Assembly: GCA_033850885.1 (NCBI GenBank)
Contig: JAWWPG010000025.1
Coordinates: forward strand, 1-42,912
Source of the DNA: JAWWPG01 sp033850885
GTDB taxonomy: Bacteria > Actinomycetota > Actinomycetes > Propionibacteriales > Nocardioidaceae
DNA: 42,912 nucleotides
Reading direction: 5' to 3'
In this document: piece after piece, positions 31,808 to 39,735 of the stretch
Layout: each line of letters begins with the position of its first letter
Position numbering within the stretch: the first letter of the stretch is position 1
Made by a program: the position numbers and the translations under genes
The notes under the pieces: generated by a model
Seen by the model: only the letters and a program-made list of their open reading frames with translations
Databases searched by the model: none
Told to the model about the DNA's origin: nothing

Positions 31808-34650
31808 CCGAGACCGGCGTCCAGGAGGGTGGCGGGGACGTGCCCGCCGGGCCACGTCCCGACCTCACGATCCTCGAGACCCGGGTCTACCGGGGAGCCA
31901 ACATCTGGTCGTACGAGAAGGCGATCCATCTCGTCGTCGACCTCGGCTCGCTGGAGGACTGGCCCACGGACCGGCTGTCAGGGTTCACCGACCGGCTCCT
32001 CGGCCTGCTCCCCGGGCTGCGGAACCACTCGTGCTCACGGGGCCGCAAGGGCGGGTTCGTCGAGCGGCTCACCGAGGGCACCTGGCTTGGCCACGTCAGT
32101 GAGCACGTCGCCCTGCAGCTGCAGCAGGAGGTCGGCCACGACCTGCGCCGCGGCAAGACCAGGCAGGTCCCGGGCGAGCACGGACGGTACAACGTCATCT
32201 ACGGGTACGTCGATGAGAACGTCGCGATCACGGCCGGACGGCTGGCCGTCCGGCTGATCAACCACCTCGTCGAGGCGGACCCGGACTTCGACTTCGAACA
32301 GGAGCTGGAGTCGTTCATCGTCGGTGCCGAGCGGACGGCGTTCGGGCCGTCCACCCAGGCGATCATCGACGAGGCGGTGTCGCGCGACATCCCCTGGATC
32401 CGGCTCAACCAGTACTCGCTGGTCCAGCTGGGCCAGGGCGTCCACCAGCGTCGCGTCCGGGCCACGATGACGTCGCACACGTCGTCGATCGCCGTGGACA
32501 TCGCCAGCGACAAGGACCTCACCAACCGGCTGCTCAGTGCTGCCGGTCTGCCGGTACCGCGCGCCGAGTCCGTCCGATCCGCCGACCGGGCGGTGGCGGC
32601 CGCCAACAGGATCGGCTACCCGGTGGTGGTCAAGCCGCTCGACGGCAACCACGGTCGAGGTGTGTGCCTGGACCTGAGGACCGACGCGGAGGTCCGCGAG
32701 GCCTTCCCGATAGCCCTGGAGCAGTCCAGGGGCGGCTGGGTGATCGTCGAGACGTTCATCACCGGCAAGGACTACCGATGCCTGGTCATCGACGGACGGA
32801 TCGCCGCCATCGCCGAGCGGATGCCGGCCCATGTCATCGGTGACGGCAGCCACACGGTGGCAGAGCTCGTCGAGAGCACGAACGCGGACCCCCGCCGCGG
32901 CGTCGGCCACGAGAAGGTGCTGACCCGGATCAGGGTCGACGAGGCAGCGATCGAGCTGGTTCGCGAGCAGGGCTTCGAGATGTCCGACGTACCTCCCGCG
33001 GAGACCTTGGTCAAGCTGACGCTGACCGGCAACATGTCCACGGGGGGCATCTCGATCGACCGCACGTTCGAGGCGCACCCGGAGAACGTCGAGATCGCGG
33101 AGGAGGCGGCTCAGGTCGTCGGCCTCGACATCGCAGGTATCGACTTCATCTGCCCCGACATCACCGAGCCGGTCCGCGAGACGGGCGGGGCGATCTGCGA
33201 GGTCAACGCGGCACCGGGCTTCCGGATGCACACGCATCCGACGATCGGCGACCCACAGTTCATCTCCAAGGCGGTCGTCGACATGCTGTTCCCGCCGGGT
33301 ACGGCCAGCCGGATCCCGATCGTCGCGGTGACGGGGACGAACGGCAAGACCACGACGTCGCGGATGATCGCCCATATCTTCAAGGGGATGGGACGCAAGG
33401 TCGGCATGACGTCGACCGACGGGGTGGTGATCGACGAGCGGCTGGTGATCCGTGCGGATGCGTCCGGACCGAAGTCGGCGCGGATGGTGCTCCAGAACCC
33501 ACGGGTCGACTTCGCGGTCTTCGAGGTAGCGCGCGGCGGGATCCTGCGGGAGGGTCTCGGCTACGAGCGCAACGACGTGGCGGTTGTCCTCAACGTCCAG
33601 CCCGACCATCTCGGGCTGCGCGGTGTCGACACCGTCGAGCAGCTGGCCGACGTGAAGGCGGTGCCGGTCGAGGTGGTGCCGCGTGACGGCCACGCAGTGC
33701 TCAACGCCGACGACCCCCTGGTGCGCGCGATGCGAAGGCGATGCTCCGGCCAGGTCGTGTGGTTCAGCATGGAGCCGGCCGGGTCGGAGATCCGGGACTT
33801 CATCGACATCCACTGCCGGCGCGGCGGCAAGGCGGTCGTGCTGGAGTCGAGCGACAAGGGCGAGATGATCGTCGTACGGCACGGGAACCGCCAGATGCAG
33901 CTGGCGTGGACGCACCTGCTGCCGGCGACCTTCGGCGGGCGAGCCCTGATGAACGTTCAGAACTCGCTGGCCGCCGCAGCAGCCGCATTCGCGGCCGGGG
34001 CGCCGTTGCACGACATCCGGCAGGGGCTGCGCACGTTCTCGACCAACTACTACCTCTCCCCCGGCCGGCTGAACCAGCTCGAGCTCGAGGGTGTCAACGT
34101 CGTCATCGACTACTGCCACAACGCGCCGGGGATGCGTGCGCTGGGTGACTTCGTCGACAAGCTCGGCGACAGTCTGCTCGCCACCAGCAACCTCGGCAAG
34201 CCGTCGAGGATCGGCGTCGTCGCCACCGCCGGCGACCGCCGTGACGAGGACATGCTCGAGCTCGGCCGGGTCGCTGCCGACCACTTCGACGTCATCGTCG
34301 CGAGGGAGGACCTGGCGCTGCGCGGTCGTCCCCGTGGGGAGACCGCCCATCTGGTGGCAGAGGGCGTCCGCGAACGGATGGCTTCGGGCGCGCGCTGCAA
34401 GCAGGTCGAGCTCGTCCTCGACGAGATCGGCGCGGTCCGCCACGCGATGTCGCGCGCCAACAAGGGGGACCTTGTCATCGTGTGCGTCGACAAGCATGCC
34501 GCCGTCCTTGCGGAGCTCGAGTCGTGGTCGAACCAGGCTCAGGCTGGGGCTTCGAGCTCCGCCGACGAGCCGACCGGCGACCCTGACTTCGCGGGCGCGG
34601 TGGCGGCCCACGCCCTGGCGCAGGCCCCGGCCCAGGCCCAGGTGACCTAG
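31804..34650 (+). CDS. cphA: Cyanophycin synthetase
   Basis: 948 residues, a little longer than usual (about 870-900) because of an Ala/Gln-rich tail after about residue 910. Three modules are seen. The N-domain (1-200) opens with LETRVYRGANIWSYEKAIHL and holds HVSEH (97-101), an HxxEH motif that in some CphAs is reported to be a metal site producing primers. The ATP-grasp domain adds Asp to the backbone: VVVKPLDGNHGRGV with Lys277, and metal-site GGAICEVNAAPGFRM (Glu466, Asn468). The Mur-ligase domain adds Arg: VTGTNGKTTTSRMI with Lys515. All three look intact. Product: multi-L-arginyl-poly-L-aspartate. Confidence 0.97.
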   Translation: MTETGVQEGGGDVPAGPRPDLTILETRVYRGANIWSYEKAIHLVVDLGSLEDWPTDRLSGFTDRLLGLLPGLRNHSCSRGRKGGFVERLTEGTWLGHVSEHVALQLQQEVGHDLRRGKTRQVPGEHGRYNVIYGYVDENVAITAGRLAVRLINHLVEADPDFDFEQELESFIVGAERTAFGPSTQAIIDEAVSRDIPWIRLNQYSLVQLGQGVHQRRVRATMTSHTSSIAVDIASDKDLTNRLLSAAGLPVPRAESVRSADRAVAAANRIGYPVVVKPLDGNHGRGVCLDLRTDAEVREAFPIALEQSRGGWVIVETFITGKDYRCLVIDGRIAAIAERMPAHVIGDGSHTVAELVESTNADPRRGVGHEKVLTRIRVDEAAIELVREQGFEMSDVPPAETLVKLTLTGNMSTGGISIDRTFEAHPENVEIAEEAAQVVGLDIAGIDFICPDITEPVRETGGAICEVNAAPGFRMHTHPTIGDPQFISKAVVDMLFPPGTASRIPIVAVTGTNGKTTTSRMIAHIFKGMGRKVGMTSTDGVVIDERLVIRADASGPKSARMVLQNPRVDFAVFEVARGGILREGLGYERNDVAVVLNVQPDHLGLRGVDTVEQLADVKAVPVEVVPRDGHAVLNADDPLVRAMRRRCSGQVVWFSMEPAGSEIRDFIDIHCRRGGKAVVLESSDKGEMIVVRHGNRQMQLAWTHLLPATFGGRALMNVQNSLAAAAAAFAAGAPLHDIRQGLRTFSTNYYLSPGRLNQLELEGVNVVIDYCHNAPGMRALGDFVDKLGDSLLATSNLGKPSRIGVVATAGDRRDEDMLELGRVAADHFDVIVAREDLALRGRPRGETAHLVAEGVRERMASGARCKQVELVLDEIGAVRHAMSRANKGDLVIVCVDKHAAVLAELESWSNQAQAGASSSADEPTGDPDFAGAVAAHALAQAPAQAQVT

Positions 34651-36350
34651 TCCGGCCGATCGTCCACGCGCGCCCGCAGAACCTTGTCGCGCAAGGTTTC
34701 GGGGCCGTCGACGGTCGCTCCGCGGCTGCGCAGCCAGCCGTCGATCTCCACCCGGTCCTGATGACACATCAGGCCGACGACGTCTTCTTGCTGGGCCACA
34801 CCGAGGAGGGCTTCGAGACCTTCGAGCTCCGAGGGGTACGCCGGCACCTCCGTCACCCCCACCTCGGCGGCGCCGGCGGCGTACAGCGCCGTCATATCGG
34901 CCTCGTCGCGCCCTCGCAGGTACCGTTGCTTGTGGACGATGACGACGACGTCACTGCCGCGTGCCCCGATCGCCCCGAGGCTCCGGAGCATGTCGTCACT
35001 TCGGTCGCCCGCGGTGCCGAGCCCGAGCAGGGTCCGGCATCCGCGGCCGCAGAGCCCGTGCAAGACCTCGAGCAACGCCTCGAGACCGGCTTCGTTGTGG
35101 GCCAGGTCCACCACCACTGTCACGTCGCCGAGTGAGTAGATGTTCATCCGTCCGGGGTTGTGCTCCGGGCCCGGCAGGAAGGTCCGGAGGCCATCGACCA
35201 CCGCATCCCGCGGCAGCCCGACACCGAGGGCGGCGCTAGCCGCTGCCAGCGCGTTCTCGACGTTGAAGTGGCTGAGACCGGACAACGTCATCGGCACGTC
35301 GACGGTCTCGACGAGAGGGTCGGGGTCCGACCCGGGTGCCAGCACACAGATCCAGCCGTCGATCACGGTCGTGGCTCGACCACCGGCGCCCACCACCTCC
35401 CGCACGGACGGCGAGTCCGGGTCGCGGGAGAAGACCCACGGCTTCGCCGAGATCACCGAACGCATGGCGATCACGCGTGGGTCGTCGCCGTTCAGCACGG
35501 CCCATCCGCTTGCTTTCGTGATGTGCGGGACGACCGCCTTCACCTCCGCGAGCTGGTCGACGGTGTCGATGCCCTGCAGTCCGAGATGGTCGGCACTGAT
35601 GTTCGTGACCACCGAGACGTCGTTGTGCGTGACGCCGATGCCCTTGAGCAGGATTCCGCCGCGAGCCGTCTCCGTCACCGCGAGCTCCACCCCGGGCTGC
35701 GCGAGTACGCGGCCGGCTCCGCTGGGACCGGAGAAGTCGCCGCTCTCCACGAGGGTCCCGTCGGCGTAGATCCCGTCCGTCGAGGACCAGCCCACGTGCA
35801 GGCCGGCGGTCCGGGCGATGTGCCCGATCATCCGCGACGTGGTCGTCTTGCCGTTGGTTCCGGTCACCGCCACCACCGGGATGGTCGGTCTGATCGTCGT
35901 CGGTCGCGCACCCGGCTCGGCATCCCTCACGGCGCGGGCGACCCGGCCGACGACGTCGTCGACGTCGCCGTCCGGCATCCTGTCGAGAACGTCACCGACG
36001 CCACGCCCCAGCGCCTCTCCCCGGGTGCGGTGCCGCCATGGGTACGCGACGACGAGCCGGTCCGGATCGCCGGTCGGGCGTACCCGCACCGCGAGTCGAT
36101 GCGTGCCGGCCTCGGCGGCGATCTGGCGCACCAGACGCGAGAGGGCTCTGGCGGCGAACCGCTGGCGGAAGCCGGTCCCCGGGTCGCCCGGCCGGGCGTT
36201 CGAGAGCCCGACGCGCTTGGCGAGGCGGTCAGCCACCTCGACGCTGACCTCGGTCAAAGCGGTGACGTCGAGGGTCAGCTTGATCGCTGCCCTGGAGAAG
36301 TAGAGGTTCGGGCCTTCCAGCACCCGCAGCTCCAGCAGGGAGGACGTCAC
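34647..36350 (-). CDS. CphA-like Mur ligase lacking the ATP-grasp domain
   Basis: 567 residues. Residues 1-130 resemble the CphA N-domain at the start (LELRVLEGPNLYFSRAAIKL), but where CphA has HxxEH this protein reads ARALSRLVRQIAAEAG, so that site is absent. No ATP-grasp follows: the Mur-ligase half begins near 155 with VVAVTGTNGKTTTSRMI (loop 164-171), then TARGGILLKGIGV, DHLGLQGIDTVDQLAEVKAV and HFNVENALAAASAA, all matching CphA's arginine-adding half. Expected chemistry: ATP-dependent amide-bond formation on a carboxylate, acceptor unknown. GTG 36350 start. It shares CTAG with the cphA stop and follows the flavin oxidoreductase gene by 20 bases. Confidence 0.8.
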   Translation of the reverse strand: MTSSLLELRVLEGPNLYFSRAAIKLTLDVTALTEVSVEVADRLAKRVGLSNARPGDPGTGFRQRFAARALSRLVRQIAAEAGTHRLAVRVRPTGDPDRLVVAYPWRHRTRGEALGRGVGDVLDRMPDGDVDDVVGRVARAVRDAEPGARPTTIRPTIPVVAVTGTNGKTTTSRMIGHIARTAGLHVGWSSTDGIYADGTLVESGDFSGPSGAGRVLAQPGVELAVTETARGGILLKGIGVTHNDVSVVTNISADHLGLQGIDTVDQLAEVKAVVPHITKASGWAVLNGDDPRVIAMRSVISAKPWVFSRDPDSPSVREVVGAGGRATTVIDGWICVLAPGSDPDPLVETVDVPMTLSGLSHFNVENALAAASAALGVGLPRDAVVDGLRTFLPGPEHNPGRMNIYSLGDVTVVVDLAHNEAGLEALLEVLHGLCGRGCRTLLGLGTAGDRSDDMLRSLGAIGARGSDVVVIVHKQRYLRGRDEADMTALYAAGAAEVGVTEVPAYPSELEGLEALLGVAQQEDVVGLMCHQDRVEIDGWLRSRGATVDGPETLRDKVLRARVDDRPD

Positions 36351-36370
36351 CGCGACACGCTACTCGTCCC

Positions 36371-37375
36371 TCACTCGCCGCGCCCTCCGCCGGAGACCCG
36401 ACCGGCAGCAGCACTCAGCAGCGACGCCGCGCCGGCCAGCCGTTCCACCACCTCAGCGGCGGTCGGTCGTTCGCCGTCGAGGAGTCCCACGCCCTGCCCG
36501 ATGTAGACGGGCATGGTCGAGAAGTCTCGTCGCTCGGCGGCGCTTCGGAAGGCCGCCAGCGCGTCGGCATCACCCGGGAGCTCCTCCTCCCGGCCACGCC
36601 ACGCGTCGAAGAACTCGTTGCGGAGGGCCCGCCCGCCGATGTCGTCGGGCCACCCGATGGCCGACGCCACGTCGAACACCCGGCCGTACGCGGTGGCGAC
36701 CTCGTCGGCCTCCGCGAGCAGCGCGACCTGGTCGTCGGAAGCGGCGGACTCGCGGCAGGTCACGAACGCGGAGCCGACCCAGGCACCTGCGGCACCCGCG
36801 GCCAGCACGGCGGCGAGCCCACGACCCGTTCCGATGCCTCCCGCGGCAAGCACCGGCACCTCGAGCCGCTCGAGCACCGCCTGCAGCAGGGGCAGCGTCC
36901 CGACCAGGTCGTAGCCGTGCCCGCCGCCCTCGGCGCCACGACTCACGACGAAGTCGACTCCGGCCTCCTCGGCCCGCATCGCCTGCTCCACGGTCCCTAC
37001 CTGCGTCACCACGGTGATGCCGGCGTCTCGAAGCGGCCCCAGGTACGGCGCGTAGTCCCCATAGCTGACCGACACGAGGGCCGGTCTGGCAGCGAGCACG
37101 GCGTCGAGCTGGTCTGGTCTGCGCCGCAGTGCCCAGCCCATCAGGCCGACGCCATAGGGAAGACCGGACTCAGCCGCGACCGAGGTCTCGTGCCGCACAA
37201 ACTCGCCGCTGGCGGTGCCCCCGACGCCGATGCTGCCGAGCACCCCCGCGCGGCTGGCTGCGACGGCGAGCCTGCCGTCGGAGACCCCGGACATCGGCGC
37301 AACCACGACAGGCAACCGGATCCCGAGCCGCTCGGTGAGCGCCGTGTTGATCAGGGCGGTGTCTTGTCCTGCCAT
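36371..37375 (-). CDS. Nitronate monooxygenase-type flavin oxidoreductase
   Basis: 334 residues from ATG 37375 (MAGQDTALINTALT); earlier codons would overlap fabI. FMN-binding TIM barrel of the 2-nitropropane dioxygenase family: LPVVVAPMSGVSDGRLAVAA, EGGGHGYDLVGTLPLLQAVL with the expected active-site His, and LAAGGIGTGRGLAAVLAAGA. It may oxidise nitronates, act as a quinone reductase, or act like FabK (enoyl reductase), which is notable because it starts 5 bases after fabI. Confidence 0.85.
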   Translation of the reverse strand: MAGQDTALINTALTERLGIRLPVVVAPMSGVSDGRLAVAASRAGVLGSIGVGGTASGEFVRHETSVAAESGLPYGVGLMGWALRRRPDQLDAVLAARPALVSVSYGDYAPYLGPLRDAGITVVTQVGTVEQAMRAEEAGVDFVVSRGAEGGGHGYDLVGTLPLLQAVLERLEVPVLAAGGIGTGRGLAAVLAAGAAGAWVGSAFVTCRESAASDDQVALLAEADEVATAYGRVFDVASAIGWPDDIGGRALRNEFFDAWRGREEELPGDADALAAFRSAAERRDFSTMPVYIGQGVGLLDGERPTAAEVVERLAGAASLLSAAAGRVSGGGRGE

Positions 37376-37380
37376 CCGTC

Positions 37381-38151
37381 TCACGCTCCGATCGCGTGGT
37401 AGCCGCCGTCGACGTGAATGATCTCTCCCGTCGTCTTGGGGAAGAAGTCGCTGAGCAATGCGACGGTGCTCCGGGCCGTCGGCTCCATGTCCTCCAGGTC
37501 CCACCCGATCGGTGCGCGTCGGACCCATTCGTCCTCGAACTGCTCGAAGCCCGGGATCGCCTTCGCGGCAAGCGTCTTGAGGGGTCCCGAGCTGACCAGG
37601 TTGCACCTGATGCCGTGGGCGCCGAGGTCACGCGCGAGGTAGCGGTTGCACGACTCGAGCGCGCCTTTCGCAAACCCCATCCAGTCGTAGCCCGGCCACG
37701 CGACGGATGCATCGAAGGTCATCCCCACGATGCTTCCGCCACCATCCATCAACGGCAGGCACGCGACGGCCAGCGACTGGAGCGAGTACGCCGACACCTG
37801 GACGGCCTTGGCGACGTCCGGCCAGGGACCCTCGAGAAACTTGCCGCCCAGGATGGTCTGCGGGTTTCCGTAGGCGATCGCGTGGACGACACCGTCGAGG
37901 TGGTCGGCGTACTCGCGCACCTGGTCGGCGAGACCGGCCAGGTGCTGGTCGTCGCTCACGTCGAGCTCGAGCACCGGCGGCTCCACCGGCAGCCGCTTGG
38001 CGATCCGGCGGGTAATCGACAACGCCCGCCCGAAGTTCGAGACCAGCACCGTGGCGCCCTGCTCCTGCGCGACCTTCGCCGTCGCGAACCCGATGGAGGC
38101 GTCGATGGTGACTCCGGCCACCAGGATGGTCTTGCCCTCGAGAATGCCCAT
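37381..38151 (-). CDS. fabI: Enoyl-ACP reductase, FabI/InhA type
   Basis: 256 residues. Last reductive step of each fatty acid elongation round (NADH-dependent). GVTIDASIGFATAKVAQEQG (13-32) is the InhA-type cofactor loop; AIAYGNP (91-97) and the catalytic pair Tyr155-x6-Lys162 in PGYDWMGFAKGAL are in place, with SGPLKTLAAKAIPGFEQF as the substrate loop. ATG 38151 is preceded by GGAAGGACG. FabG is 18 bases upstream, as in the mycobacterial mabA-inhA operon. Confidence 0.95.
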   Translation of the reverse strand: MGILEGKTILVAGVTIDASIGFATAKVAQEQGATVLVSNFGRALSITRRIAKRLPVEPPVLELDVSDDQHLAGLADQVREYADHLDGVVHAIAYGNPQTILGGKFLEGPWPDVAKAVQVSAYSLQSLAVACLPLMDGGGSIVGMTFDASVAWPGYDWMGFAKGALESCNRYLARDLGAHGIRCNLVSSGPLKTLAAKAIPGFEQFEDEWVRRAPIGWDLEDMEPTARSTVALLSDFFPKTTGEIIHVDGGYHAIGA

Positions 38152-38169
38152 GGCGTGACGTCCTTCCTC

Positions 38170-38874
38170 TCAGTGACCCATCCCGAGCCCGCCGTCGACC
38201 GGGATGACCGCGCCCGTGATGTACCCGGCCTCGTCGGAGGCGACCCAGCGCACCACCCCGGCAATGTCCTCGCTGGTGGCCATCCGGCCGAGCGGGATCG
38301 CCTTTAGGTACTCCGCCTTCTTCTCCTCCGGCAGCTCGGCGGTCATGTCTGTCTCGACGAACCCCGGCGCCACCACGTTGGTCGTGATCGAGCGGCTGCC
38401 GAGCTCGCGCGCCATCGAACGCGCCATCCCGACGAGTCCCGCCTTGCTGGCGGCGTAGTTAACCTGGCCGGCAGAACCCAGCAGCCCGACAACCGACGAG
38501 ATGAACACGATCCGGCCACGGCGAAGCCGCAGCATCCCCTTCGCCGCCCGTTTCGCCACCCGGAACGAACCGGTCAGGTTGGTGTCGATGACGGCGGCCC
38601 AGTCTTCGTCGGACATCCGGAGCAGCAGGGTGTCGCGCGTGATGCCGGCGTTCGCGACGAGCACCTCAACCGGCCCCTGCTCCGCCTCGAGCGTCGTGAA
38701 CGCGTCCTCCACCTGGCTCGCGTCGGTGACGTCGCACGGTACGCCGAGCAGGCCGGGGGGCGGTTCGCCGGACCGGTACGTGACAGCCACCTGGTCGCCG
38801 GCGTCGGCGAAGGCCTGCGCGATGGCGCGACCGATGCCTCGGTTGCCGCCGGTCACGAGTACCGACCTGCCCAC
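38170..38874 (-). CDS. fabG: 3-oxoacyl-ACP reductase
   Basis: 234 residues, short-chain dehydrogenase. The NADP loop is TGGNRGIG (8-15), NAGI starts at 75, and the catalytic set is Ser127, Tyr140 and Lys144 (NYAASKAGLVGMARSMAREL), with the family ending GGLGMGH. It reduces 3-ketoacyl-ACP in fatty acid synthesis. GTG 38874 with GGAGA about 6 bases before it. First gene of the run fabG-fabI-flavin oxidoreductase-CphA-like ligase. Confidence 0.95.
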   Translation of the reverse strand: MGRSVLVTGGNRGIGRAIAQAFADAGDQVAVTYRSGEPPPGLLGVPCDVTDASQVEDAFTTLEAEQGPVEVLVANAGITRDTLLLRMSDEDWAAVIDTNLTGSFRVAKRAAKGMLRLRRGRIVFISSVVGLLGSAGQVNYAASKAGLVGMARSMARELGSRSITTNVVAPGFVETDMTAELPEEKKAEYLKAIPLGRMATSEDIAGVVRWVASDEAGYITGAVIPVDGGLGMGH

Positions 38875-38996
38875 TGAGTCTCCTTCTGCACGCTGGCGCT
38901 GGCGCCTGAGGCTACCGGCTGCACCTTGCCGGCGAAACCGCAGGCCCGCGGGCTGCCACCGCGTGGTCGGCGTACCGTGGAGATGAGAGGACGACC

Positions 38997-39317
38997 ATGA
39001 CGCATCAGACCGAAGAGCCGGTGAGCATCACCTCCGCCCGGACCAGTCGCAGCGCTGACATCAAGCGGCGGCAGTCCCACTACCTGATCTCGATGGGGAT
39101 TCGCACCGTCTGCTTCCTGCTCGCCGTCGTCATCCCCGGTCCCGCCCGCTGGGTGCTGCTCGCGGCGGCGTTCTTCCTGCCGTACTTCGCGGTCATCATC
39201 GCGAACGCCGCCGACGGCCGCGGCTCGGCCGGGCCGGCGCTGTTCCCGGCGGAGGATCGGCCGCAAATCGCGGCCAAACCGGGTGCGAAAGACATCCAGG
39301 ACGACACGGACTCGTAG
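38997..39317 (+). CDS. DUF3099 membrane protein
   Basis: 106 residues. ITSARTSRSADIKRRQSHYL then two membrane helices (about 37-52 and 54-70) and a polar tail is the exact layout of DUF3099, an actinobacterial family with no known function. Divergent from fabG with 122 bp between. A strong terminator follows. Confidence 0.9.
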   Translation: MTHQTEEPVSITSARTSRSADIKRRQSHYLISMGIRTVCFLLAVVIPGPARWVLLAAAFFLPYFAVIIANAADGRGSAGPALFPAEDRPQIAAKPGAKDIQDDTDS

Positions 39318-39397
39318 CTTCGGGAAGATATGGACCATCGCTTGACCGCCGTGCCAGACTGGGCGCTGGCCTTCCGTTCCCCCGTGGAAAGCCACCC

Positions 39398-39446
39398 GCG
39401 ATGCCGGGCAGCTCCCCCCCGTGGCTGCCTGGCATCGCCCCTTTTA
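39398..39446 (+). terminator. Strong factor-independent terminator
   Basis: GCGATGCCGGGCAGC (39398-39412) pairs with GCTGCCTGGCATCGC (39424-39438) over 15 bp with one wobble; the loop is 11 bases and CCCCTTTTA follows. This is the clearest terminator in the window and ends the DUF3099 transcript. A perfect 12-bp palindrome CGACGTACGTCG (39448-39459) comes just after it. Confidence 0.85.
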
Positions 39447-39507
39447 TCGACGTACGTCGCGGTGGTCAAGACGACCGGCACGACCTGCGTCGCCGCGAGG
39501 AGGTCCG

Positions 39508-39735
39508 GTGGACAGCGATGGCGCCCCGCGCTGCTCGGCCCGGGGCTGCACGAAGGCCGCAGCGTTCGCCCTGCTGTGGAACAACCCGAAGATCCACCTG
39601 CCGGAGCGACGCAAGACCTGGCTCGCGTGCGCCGACCACCGGCTGACCCTGACGGAGTTCCTCGGTGCCCGTGGGTTCATGCGCGAGGTCGAACCGCTGG
39701 CACCTGCTGACGACCGGCCCGCGAGCGGGTCTTAG
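39508..39735 (+). CDS. Small Cys-containing actinobacterial protein
   Basis: 75 residues from GTG 39508. RCSARGCTKAAAFALLWNNP, then ERRKTWLACADHRLTLTEFL and ARGFMREVEPL make a short conserved family; Cys-x4-Cys and Cys-x2-His suggest one bound zinc. In actinobacterial genomes it is often labelled 'acetone carboxylase', which I regard as an annotation error because the enzyme's subunits are unrelated. GAGG lies 5 bases before the start. Its end overlaps the moaA stop by 4 bases, tail to tail. Confidence 0.75.
   Translation: MDSDGAPRCSARGCTKAAAFALLWNNPKIHLPERRKTWLACADHRLTLTEFLGARGFMREVEPLAPADDRPASGS

Noticed and set aside
32035..34767. 910-codon open frame opposite cphA
   Set aside because: It mirrors the codon structure of cphA in GC-rich DNA; the product is His/Asp/Arg-rich with no domain. 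Shadow of the real gene.
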